Assembly (NCBI GenBank): GCA_018292915.2 | Contig: JACVVK020000326.1 | Span: 114,501-178,500 of the forward strand | Length of the DNA: 64,000 nucleotides | Direction: 5' to 3' | From: Batillaria attramentaria | Taxonomy: Eukaryota; Mollusca; Gastropoda; Batillariidae | Shown: positions 1 through 9,509 of the stretch, in pieces | Numbering within the stretch: position 1 is the first letter of the stretch | Layout of the letters: every line of letters begins with the position of its first letter | The notes under the pieces: model-generated | Databases searched by the model: none | Seen by the model: only the letters and a program-made list of their open reading frames with translations | Told to the model about the DNA's origin: nothing | Position numbers and translations under genes: made by a program

Positions 1-365
1 TGATGACGGACCACCGCAACAACCAAAACTCGCTAGATGGCTGAGAACAGAAATATTGAAGGGAGACTACTCTGTAACTTCCGGCCACAAAATGGTGGCA
101 TCAACAAAGCGATTTAATGCCAGACTGGCAAATTGGCAAAGTTTTATCAATTTGTTTCATTTTTTTGTTGTTGCAACATTTGGCATTATCTTCAGGTTGC
201 TTCACAGTTTAACTGGTCTGGTGGAAAACTTAGGTACAGATTTTTGGTGCCTGGTCCCAAAAAGTAAGGAGATTTTTTTTTACCTAATTTTCCCAGATTT
301 TGCACTGTGGTTGAAAAGTAAGAATGGTCGAAAAGTTAAAGTTATTATGGTAAAACTCTTTTGAC
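1..365 (+). repeat. Dispersed repeat, copy 1
   Basis: About 330 bp matches the reverse complement of 18055-18365 with moderate divergence. Shared landmarks are the 'ccaccgcaacaaccaaaactcg' type start, a 'tttttggtgcctggtc' core and a 'gcactgtggttgaaaagtaag' type end. No coding potential was recognised. A shorter relative may lie near 19310-19410. It lies in the AGGF1 intron upstream of the first visible exon. The family is unknown to me. Confidence 0.6.
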
Positions 366-633
366 AGATTTTTTGCCTGGCTGAATCTCCCAGGGCACTA
401 ACAGATGGAGACAACAGCAGTTCTCTATCATCCTGACACGTAGTTGTACTAATTATTAATTAGGGAGTTGTACACTCTGGCTATATTATTTTATTGTCGG
501 CTTGAAAATACGAAACTCCAGGAACAGTATTGTAATCTTGTATTTCATGAAGCGTAGTGTGGGAGGTGTGTGAATTTGCAAGTCATGCAATATGCAATAG
601 GTGTATGTACAAGTTTCTTTCCTGTCCTTCCAG

Positions 634-735
634 ATCCATGCAGAATTCCAGTTTGACTACAGTAACAACTGCTACACTGTGCAAGACCTTGGCAGTCAGA
701 ACGGAACCTTTATCAATGATCTGCGCATATCTGAG
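634..735 (+). other. AGGF1: Exon encoding the end of the FHA domain
   Basis: The 34-codon exon IHAEFQFDY...DLRISE contains the FHA core DLGSQNGTFIN: the SxNGT loop and the Asn that contacts the phosphothreonine-binding loop. The FHA N-terminal strands (GR and SRxH region) must lie upstream of the window. The donor GTAGGTG runs straight into a (TG)n array. Confidence 0.9.
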
Positions 736-736
736 G

Positions 737-794
<58 letters not shown>

Positions 795-3409
795 ACTTCA
801 GCCCACTGTCACTGCCGCTTCAGCCCACTGTCACTGCCACTTCAGCCCACTGTCACTGCCACTTCAAGCCTAGATACATGTGTTTACGATATGGATTAAG
901 GATTAGAGGTTACAGATGTTTTCTTGAGGTGTTTTCTTGTGAGGGTAGGCACTCTGTAAGTACTATCCATTATTATGATGATGATGATTAAGTAAAATCA
1001 TTAAGTCATTATTATTGAGTGAGCAGCTGCCAGCATGGCTCTTTTTTCTTGTGTCCAGACGAAGGTGGCGAGTTCAGCAGTACCTGTTTGTCATGGCGAC
1101 ACACTGCAGGTTGCCAGTACACGCATGTTGCTGCACATTCACCCCGGCACTGACACGTGTGATCACTGTGAGCCTGGTCAGGTGCTGGCCGCCATCCGGG
1201 CACAACAGACCGTCTTCAACGGTAGAAAATTTTATTTCTGGTTGCTGCTATTTCTTTTCAGTGTCCACGTGGTGAAAAGAGTGCGATTCAAATCAAGCTT
1301 ACACACAGACACTGAGACAGACACATCACGCTGATTTAAATACCCTACCCCCTCCCGGGCACAACAGGCCATCTTCAGCGGTAGAAAATTTAATTTCTGG
1401 TTGTTGCTATTTCTTTTCAGTGTCGCATGCTGAAAGAGTGCAGTTCAAATCAAGCTTACACACAGACACTGAGACAGACACATCACGCTGATTTAAATAC
1501 CCTACCCCCTCCCGGGCACAACAGGCCATCTTCAGCGGTAGAAAATTTAATTTCTGGTTGTTGCTATTTCTTTTCAGTGTCGCATGCTGAAAGAGTGCAG
1601 TTCAAATCAAGCTTACACACAGACACTGAGACAAGACACTGATTTAAATACCCCCCTCCCCCCCCCCCCCCCCCCCCCCCCCCCTTCCACACACATTCCA
1701 TTGGCTGTTGGACTCTTTTCTTTGAATGAGTACTGGGTTTTATGTGTCTGTAATTCTGTGTGTTTTATTTGGCATCTTTTTATCTGTTTGCGTCCATCTG
1801 TACACTGACACTGGGGTTCTTTCTGACTAGTGACAGATGTTGAAGCAGGCTGCTTTCTTGTAACGTAAATGATCTCGTAATGTCATATTTTGTTATAAGG
1901 CTGCACCATGTTCTGTTTCTATATAGCGTATACACGTTGACTGCTGTGGTTTTGCATTTCTTGTATTTGCAAACATAGTCGCTAATCACAGTGGAAATGA
2001 AGCTGAGTTGATACTGACACTGGTTTTTTTTTCTTGGCCATTTGTTTGTTTTAGACTGACTACCAGTAAACAAAAGAACTTTGTTTTGAAAGATATGGTG
2101 CTATATTTGCACGACAGCTCGACAATCCGTGCAGCTGTTTTGGACTGTGTTGCCTCTGCGGTCGAGTCAGAACATGTGAAAACGTGATAGTTTTGTTTTC
2201 CCATTTTCAACAGAACATATTGTGCTGACAAAAGAAGAGAGGAAGCAGCAAGCTAGGAAAGACCTGAAGCAGATCAAGAAGAAGTACGGTTTAGCGGTAA
2301 GTAAAACATTCATCGCCAGCAGTTTGTCAGTATAACAATGCTTTCTTTCTTACTTCCTTACTCTTCGTACCCCCTGGCACGTAAGACCCACTCCAGAGAT
2401 TGCCACTGTCCTGTTGCCTCAGATTACTTACTGTTAGCCACGTGTGCCCAACCCCCAACCTGTAAGAATGCTTTGTGATGTATTTTCAGAAAAATCTCTT
2501 TGTTAGATTTGTTTTTGTTAATAAGTGAAGATTTGGTAAGGATTTTTTTTATTATTTTTTTTATTTTAGCATTCCTGACTTAATCATTCTTCATGGTCTG
2601 CACCATGCAACAATTTCTGCATGTTTACTGTCAAAATGAAATCAGAATTAACCAACAACTTCCACCATTTAAAAAAACAACAACAGCCAACGACAACTTG
2701 CTTTGCTTTTCAGAATGCTGCTTATGTAGACAACACAGCTGCTTTGAAAAACCCTGCATACGCTGACAAAGCTGATTTGCGACGCAAGTTTGTGGGAAGC
2801 GAGCACCCAAGCCATAACCAACGAGATGAGACTCCAGCTTCAGTACACAGGTAAGGGTTAGGTCTGCCTGGAAACAATTGTACCAGTCACAACGCACACT
2901 CAACAAGCTTTTGACTCTTGGATGTTTTTCTTGTTGTGGTGGCCCAGTTACACTTTGTGTACCAGTCGTGACTTACACTCAACTGGAAACATGCTTTTGA
3001 CTCTTGTATGTTTTTCTCATGTACCAGTTGTGACTTCATGACTTACACTCAACTAGAAACATGCTTTTGACTCTTGTATGTTTTTCTCGTGTACCCGTCA
3101 TGACTTCATGACTTACACTCAACTGGAAACGTGCTATTGACTCTTGTATGTTTTTCTCGTGTACCAGTCATGACTTTGTGGCTTACACTCAACTGGAAAC
3201 ATGCTTTTGACTCTTGTATGTTTTTCTCGGTAGTACAGTTGCAGTCTGTGTGTATGAAACACGAGGGACAATCTGTAATTATCAGTATATACACTATTTA
3301 AATTAAGATAAGATATCACTTTATTCGCCCCTCGAAGGGAAATTGCACTGTCTGCTCATACAAAACTGACAATAAAAATCATTACAATTACAAACATTGA
3401 GCCGAACTG

Positions 3410-3485
<76 letters not shown>

Positions 3486-3968
3486 CCCAAAAAACGATCA
3501 TCCATACATATACAAATTACAACCTTCAGGTAATGATAAAACACAATATGAACATTCAGAAGAGAAAGAAATCGGTAACTCCTGTCAGTGAGACAGAAAC
3601 ACACTGATTGTCTGTTGGCACAAGTTTTGTTTGGCAAGGTGTGTGAATTTCTTGAATTTTGGTCAGAGCTAAATTGCCAACAATCAGTCCTACATTTTCT
3701 GTGGAACGTGCTGGATGTTCTTGTTTGCAGGCCAATTTCTGCTGAGAACAAGGGTCACCGCATGCTTGCCAAAATGGGGTGGAAGGAGGGCAGTGGACTG
3801 GGCAAAGACAATGCTGGTCGAGCTGAACCAGTAAGACATTTTATCACTAAGTCTCACTCACTTTTTGAACGAATGAACAGTCTTTATTTCAGGCACAGGT
3901 ACAAAACCCCGTGTCAGGGGAGAGAGTAATGCATGTTGCAGTGGGAATCTCTCTCTCTCTCTCTCTTT

Positions 3969-4029
<61 letters not shown>

Positions 4030-4185
4030 TTGTGCCTGGACATACACGCATACTGTGCGCAAGCACGCATGCCAGCAGTAAGTGAAAATCTGGAAATCGG
4101 CTTATACATGTACAACACGTTTTCCACGGCCATCACCCTGTTATGCATTATATGTGATATGCACATACACACATACATACATATT

Positions 4186-4245
<60 letters not shown>

Positions 4246-4796
4246 TACACACTTTTGCATTCTGTGTCCCCCTCCACCCACACTACCTCACCCTACTGCA
4301 CTCTTAAAATATTTTGTTTCTGATAGTGCTGTGACTGATGATGTTACTAATGCTGATACAAACCAGGCAGCATAAAGGAGACATGAAATGAGTGACAAAT
4401 CTCTTAGATTTTGGGGGAGAATGTGCCGGACACTTTTTCCTGATGTAATAATTGGTCACAACGTTGCAGGTCAGCGTCGAGATGCGAGCCAATCAGACAG
4501 CCGGGCTGGGGTCATCTTCTTCTGTGAGTCTGTCGCTCGACAATGTACACTCGGCACACAAAGCACAGCGCTGGGCTCAAGCCCAGCAGAGATACCACAA
4601 CCTTGGAAAAGGGGGCGCTTCGCCCAAACCTAGCACAACCACAAGTGGCCACGAAGGAGGTGACAGCCAGACTTTGAACACTAACACAGACTCAAGTATC
4701 AGTGAAACAAACAGTGCCAGTAGCGGTGGCGGTGCTGCTAGTGGAGCCAAAATTCAGTTCAGATGGATAAAAGGCGGGACCGAAAAGCCTCCGTAG
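634..4796 (+). CDS. AGGF1: AGGF1-like angiogenic factor with G-patch and FHA domains (3' part)
   Basis: C-terminal 303 residues of an AGGF1 orthologue; upstream exons lie outside the window. Coding exons: 634-735, 1059-1221, 2214-2296, 2714-2850, 3731-3830, 4470-4796 (stop TAG 4794-4796). All introns are GT-AG and phases agree (0, 1, 0, 2, 0). Exon 1 carries the end of an FHA fold (DLGSQNGTF signature), exon 2 the conserved HIHPGTDTCDHCEPGQV stretch that follows FHA in AGGF1, exon 3 a basic helix (KEERKQQARKDLKQIKKKYG), and exon 5 the G-patch. The last exon has the family's NQTAGLG motif, then a Ser/Thr/Gly-rich tail ending IQFRWIKGGTEKPP. FHA domains bind phosphothreonine and G-patches partner DEAH helicases. 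The vertebrate protein is both a secreted angiogenic factor and spliceosome-associated; only a nuclear RNA-processing role is a reasonable guess here. It is tail-to-tail with IQCH. Confidence 0.93.
740..793 (+). repeat. (TG)n microsatellite on a splice donor
   Basis: About 27 uninterrupted TG units begin within 5 nt of the AGGF1 exon donor at 736. They are followed by three tandem copies (about 795-868) of a roughly 25-bp 'cacttcagcccactgtcactgc' unit. Confidence 0.95.
1197..1690 (+). repeat. 157-bp minisatellite containing copies of an exon end and its donor
   Basis: Three tandem copies start at 1197, 1356 and 1513 (periods 159 and 157). Copy 1 starts inside the AGGF1 coding exon, so every unit carries the last 25 nt of the exon plus the donor (cg|gtagaaaa) and, 35 nt later, a strong acceptor-like 'tatttcttttcag'. 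Copy 3 runs into a poly-C tract at about 1651-1684. Confidence 0.93.
2878..3232 (+). repeat. ~63-bp minisatellite in an AGGF1 intron
   Basis: Five to six tandem copies of a unit built around 'cttacactcaactggaaac', 'atgcttttgactcttgtatg' and 'tttttctcgtgtaccagt'. The first, diverged copy starts about 27 nt after the donor at 2851. Confidence 0.9.
3305..3355 (-). repeat. Non-LTR retrotransposon 3'-end-like motif
   Basis: Reverse complement reads 'tgcaatttcccttcg...ggggcgaataaagtgatatcttatctt'. This is the terminal hairpin plus (TATCTT) tail typical of L2/CR1-clade elements and of SINEs that borrow their tails. A related end on the plus strand is at 14625-14675. Confidence 0.5.
3411..3482 (+). 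repeat. (CA)n microsatellite
   Basis: 36 uninterrupted CA units in the AGGF1 intron before the G-patch exon. They produce Thr-His and Cys-Val frames that are not genes. Confidence 0.97.
3731..3830 (+). other. AGGF1: G-patch exon
   Basis: Encodes NKGHRMLAKMGWKEGSGLGK followed by DNAGRAEP. This is the canonical G-patch: a leading helix with hydrophobics, then the GW(K)EGxGLGK glycines and a basic/polar end. Phase 2 entry and phase 0 exit match the neighbouring exons. Confidence 0.93.
3944..4240 (+). repeat. (CT)n then two (CA)n arrays
   Basis: (CT)n at 3945-3969, (CA)n at 3971-4028, and a second (CA)n at about 4189-4239 flanked by ATACATAC-type degenerate repeats. All lie in the last AGGF1 intron. 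Confidence 0.95.
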
Positions 4797-5490
4797 CTGT
4801 GTACCATGCTGAACAACCGTGGTGCGTGCAGTGTGGATCGGAAGGAACCCGCCCCGTTACAGACTGATGGCCGTATCTTTCCTGTGATAAGTGCTTTCAG
4901 TGCTTGTGTTCATGTGAGCGAAGTGTCCAGTGCGCTTGTGTCAGCGAGTCTAGCATCATTCACTTTCTCAGTTGTGGCTGCAAGGGCTTGACGAAAGTGT
5001 TGGACACGTTTGTCGCAGCCAGGCTGGTAAACTGTTCCTGAATGATTTTATTTATTCGTGTGGGAGCACAGTTGCATCGTATGATATGACTGACACCACT
5101 GTTGTACAGTGTGAAAAATCATCTTACTGTAGGCCTTGCCTTAGTTTTAACCCATTGCATTAAACACAAATGGCGGAAGTTAGGTACCAACAAAATATTC
5201 TGGTTTGTGCTATGTTCTCTTTTGAATTGTTGTCATCCCAAAGACACCTGTGCCCTACTGAGCGAGGTTAATGAACATGCAGTATATGTATACTTTCAAA
5301 AGAAAGCAGTTCCGTGACAAATTGTCAGTATCTCCTGTTCGTTTGACAGTTTTTAGTAAATGTGCTACATGCAAATGGGCTGGGGGTGGGTAGGTGGGTG
5401 TTTGGAAGTTTAACGTCCTTTTCCACCACATAAGCAAATGGGCTGCTTTGCACAACTGCCCCAGTAATAAATAAAACAACCACCTTTTTT
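4797..5490 (+). other. AGGF1: AGGF1 3' UTR with a probable poly(A) signal
   Basis: Two overlapping AATAAA hexamers at 5466-5475 are the first good signals after the stop codon. The stretch contains a short minus-oriented SINE-A remnant at about 5378-5434. The UTR end is inferred, not observed. Confidence 0.5.
5378..5434 (-). repeat. SINE-A 3' fragment
   Basis: 'ggtgggtgtttggaagttt' followed by 'aacgtccttttccaccaca' is the reverse complement of the SINE-A 3' body found in full at 16266-16436. The tRNA head is absent. Confidence 0.75.
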
Positions 5491-6138
5491 CTGCTTTACA
5501 TGTACTGGTATCTAATTGTGAATGCACACACACACACTCACACAAACACTCTCACACGCACACACACACGCACACACACACGCACACACACACACACACA
5601 CACACTTCTCATTATTTCCATTTATTGATCCAATATCACAGACAACATGAAAATGTAGATATTTTTTACATACATGTAGATATAATTATTATTATACAAT
5701 GCACACATGATTAAAATTCGAAAGTGCAGTATTATAAATTTATATCAAGTGTGATTTGTGCAGATTAGTTTTACCAAATGATATGGGCCAACAAAACTCA
5801 GTGAGTGCACAATATTTGCAAAAATAAGACTGCATAGAAATATGTATGCACAAATACATTTGAATGCTGAACTCTTAAAATTATACAGCTGGGTCTTGGA
5901 ATGGGGGGAGTGAAAGTCTGCTTGCCAGAACAGCTGCAGAAAGTAAACAGTGATGTAATGCTGGCCCCTTTCATATATATAAGTATCATGTATGTATATA
6001 TATTGTCTACCTAATTTCAGCAAACGTTAAAACCATCTTTCTCACATCCACCTGTGCACATCATTTGCTGATGAAATCTGTTAATACTTAGGGCATTCTC
6101 TCACCCCTATGTCTGTCACACACACACACTTACGCTTG

Positions 6139-6202
<64 letters not shown>

Positions 6203-9200
6203 GTCTTTACAGTTTCAATGTCCAGGTACATGCATGTGTATCATACACCTACTGCTACCATTCCATCATTAGATGCAACATGGTTTGTACTGCAGAATGC
6301 ATGTAGTTTTATCTCGATTAGAGAAAAGAGTTTGCCACACACAGCAAAAAGCGGTCATCAAATGAAATATTCACAGCAAGAACATCATCCTTTCAGAGAT
6401 AAGGAAAAAATTGCAGAGAATTCAAAAAATGAAATTCAAGAGTTTCAGCAGTTTTATGCCATGTTGTATAAGTTGGTAATGCTGCTATTGGAATCACCTT
6501 TATAAAAGTTAGTAGTATTAAAATTAAATTTTAAAAAAAAAATCCCTTACCAAATACGAAAAATTATACATGAAAATATTTTGGCCCTTATCTCCACAAT
6601 GAGAATGTGAAGAAACTGAATTTGAATCAGCACTCAAGTAGAGGTAAAATCTGAGCACACACACACCAAAAACACCGATGCAATGCAAAAGCTACCTCTT
6701 ACAAGTGTTCATCATAACATGTAAATTATCACTCCAGTGAATCCAGTTCAAACTGAAGAGTAACAATGCACTTCAAAATTGGTCATCCATACTCTTGGGA
6801 AAGAAATTTGATGCATGTGTCTAAAGCGACTCCAAAACACAATCTGTCGAGATGGTCATGCAGTCACACCCCTCGCATGGGTTACACTCTTAAATTTTAA
6901 AAAGACTGAAACCTAGGCTAGGGTGCAGAGGCATTTGGTTCCATAAGGGCAAAACACCCAGCCAAACATGAATTTTTCCAACTGCAAAATCACTTGGATG
7001 CCTCTCGCAGCATTCTAAATGTAAACTTTGAATGTGACACCTCCCTCTGGGTTGCTACTAATAGTCGGTAATAGCACTATCAGAGCCATGACATGAGAAT
7101 TTCAGTCAAGGCAGGTTTCCAAATAACGAACCTCAGTCACCCAGACTGGAGAGTGTCACCCACACGCCTGTCAGGCACAGAGTAACCCTCAGAATTTGCC
7201 CTTTCCATATAATTATATGCTGTCTGACGGCACTGGTCAAGTGGACCTGTCGCGCCCAAGCCGAGCAAAAACCACACACCTGATAAACAGGGTTGTCAGT
7301 GGGCGAAAGAATTTTGAGGTGTGCGGAAAGGTCAGACCTTGAGACAGCCCGGTAATTTCCAGGTGCCCTGTCTTAAAATAGAGCGGCGTGGAAGTCATTC
7401 TGACGACGAAGGCAAACACCTTCAGCACGCTTCATCTGTGGGCACTGACCTCGCTAGCCTGTGTCCAATATGCTAATGGATCAGTTTCATAACATCTGAA
7501 AGAGCCAACTGATATTTGCAAACTGCCGAAAAACAAAACAAAACCAAAAAAACACACACAAAAGAACAACAACAACAGAAATAGTGCTGTCTGATACAGA
7601 CAGATTTACAAGCACCCAACAGAAATACACACATACAGTCAAACCTGTGTAAGGCGGTCACCCAAGGGACTGGGCCAAACCGACCGTCCTAGACGGGGTG
7701 ACCGGGTTATCCAGGGTGGCATGTCAACAGCTAGCGTGTCAGGGGATCGTCTGGGGTGACTGGGTTAGACAGTAGCATAGCTTATACAGGTGACCGCCTT
7801 GGCAGGTTCGACTGTATATACAACCGAATACATGTAAACAATAAATACATATTAACACAGAACTGCATATGAACAGTAAATACACCAGTATTATTACAAT
7901 GTCAGCAGCGTTCATACAGGAGAGATCCTGAAGTGTGTGAAATGTATGTATACACAGATCACAGTAGATCAGCAGTAAACCACTGGAATTGCTTGATAAG
8001 ATACAGGAATGTTCTTGGACGGACTGGAATGTAAAGGTTTAAATCTTTCAAACTATAAATTCCATCAACGGCTAGCAGTACCACCGGTGTGGACACGCAC
8101 CAGGCTGAAGAAGCAATCCGCAATGTGAACTCACACCAAAACAAAGTTCATGGTCATGAGAAAAAGAAGCAAAGTCGATCTACAACACACTGAACTCGTT
8201 CACAACCACACAAAATTTTGATCATAATTAGCATTTTGTACTGCTGTAAGCACTGGCAGCTGTTACAACTGTGACCTAATAAATGCAACATTACTCATTT
8301 ATGATTTCTAAATGCATGGGCATGCACATATCTGAAAGCTTTGATCTCTGTCCTTCAGTAAACAAACAGGAAGTGATGGTGATGTGAGTGTCTAATTTGA
8401 TTTCTTGACATTTATACTTTCTTGATTTCTGTGATTTCAGCCAACCGATTCACATCACGTCAGCGCTAGGAACCTCTGAAGTACTTGCGGCAAAGGTGTG
8501 AATATCTCAGTCACCAGGAGTAGAGCAGACCTAGTGATTAGCATCACGTTATCTGATGTCATGAATTTACAACGGCACAATGGCTAATTAGTGATGACGA
8601 ACAAAGGATTCTGTTTCTGGAAACACAGTTGCATTAAGTGAAATGCAACATCGAACTTGCGCCACATCACGTGAAATGTGTTAGCAGTGAAGTTTGACTG
8701 GGATGTTTATGTCAAAATCTTTTCTTTTTCTGTCTTTTTTTTGACAGAAATGCACACATCACAGCAATCCACTGTGATGAATTTGCACTTCCACCAACAA
8801 ATATATACACACAAAAAAGAGAAGTAACATCACGTCTTTAATATCCTCTCTCTCACTCTGTCCCTCTCTGATGTCTTCATACATACACCAGCACATTTTG
8901 TTTTCAATGCACTTTTTAACACAGAGATAAAATGACCATCATTGATTTACCAGTATACTGGTTATTAGCATACAAACAGTGAGATGTCAATGGCATGTTA
9001 TATTCAAAATCCAATTGAACTAGAGTTAGGAATGTGGGCATTGATAAGCATCACCCACGAATACAATGGTTAGACGACAGTGAAACATTATTTCATCTTT
9101 TTTCAGTTTTCCATTCTTCACAGTTTTGACAATTTTCCATTCTTCACATTCCTGCAGCGTTTCAATGGCGACATGGAATATGCCTATAGTTGCTGTAAGA

Positions 9201-9509
9201 ATATCCACACATTTTTTTTCATGCAAATCTTTTTTTGTTTTCTTTTTGGCAAAGGAAATGCCGATAAGCACAGAGCAGACGGACTTTAGTTCACTTCAAT
9301 TTGCATCTAAACGCACATCCACTGCAGAAAATCGGCAAACAGAACTAAATTGAAACGGCAGGCATGAAAAAAAAAAAAAAAAAGGAGAAAAAAGAAATCC
9401 AGTCAAATTTCCAGAAAGCATGGGAATACTGCACACAGTAGAACAGGGGTAGCAACTCTACAAACACCAGCAGTATCTGCAGTTCACTCCAGACTTGCAA
9501 GCTGCCATG
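5491..9509. other. Intergenic space between convergent AGGF1 and IQCH
   Basis: No coding exon recognised. It holds (CA)n at 5523-5605 and 6117-6197 and a MITE at 7634-7817. It probably includes the IQCH 3' UTR: a minus-strand ATTAAA at 8837-8842 is one possible poly(A) signal. The rest is AT-rich, without supported structure. Confidence 0.6.
7634..7817 (+). mobile_element. MITE family 1, copy 1 (mariner-like ends)
   Basis: A 184-bp element with imperfect terminal inverted repeats: it starts 'acagtcaaacctgtgtaagg' and ends 'accgccttggcaggttcgac', then 'tgta'. The inside is built from diverged copies of ggTGACCG and GTCACCC motifs in both orientations. TA flanks both ends. The second copy, in opposite orientation, is at 17756-17941. 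The CAGT(C/T)(A/G)AACCT end and TA flank point to Tc1/mariner; no transposase. Confidence 0.75.

Noticed and set aside
1..633. A further AGGF1 exon upstream of 634
   Set aside because: The sequence is mostly a dispersed repeat that also occurs at 18055-18365; no FHA N-terminal motif is visible.
3356..3751. Long frames over (CA/TG)n tracts (Thr-His or Cys-Val repeats), here and at about 4030, 13801, 27233, 30123, 34442, 44710, 61694
   Set aside because: Pure microsatellite translation, open in several frames on both strands, with no conserved flanking peptide.
3858..4178. Minus-strand frame over the last AGGF1 intron
   Set aside because: Antisense to a well-supported gene and made of microsatellite.
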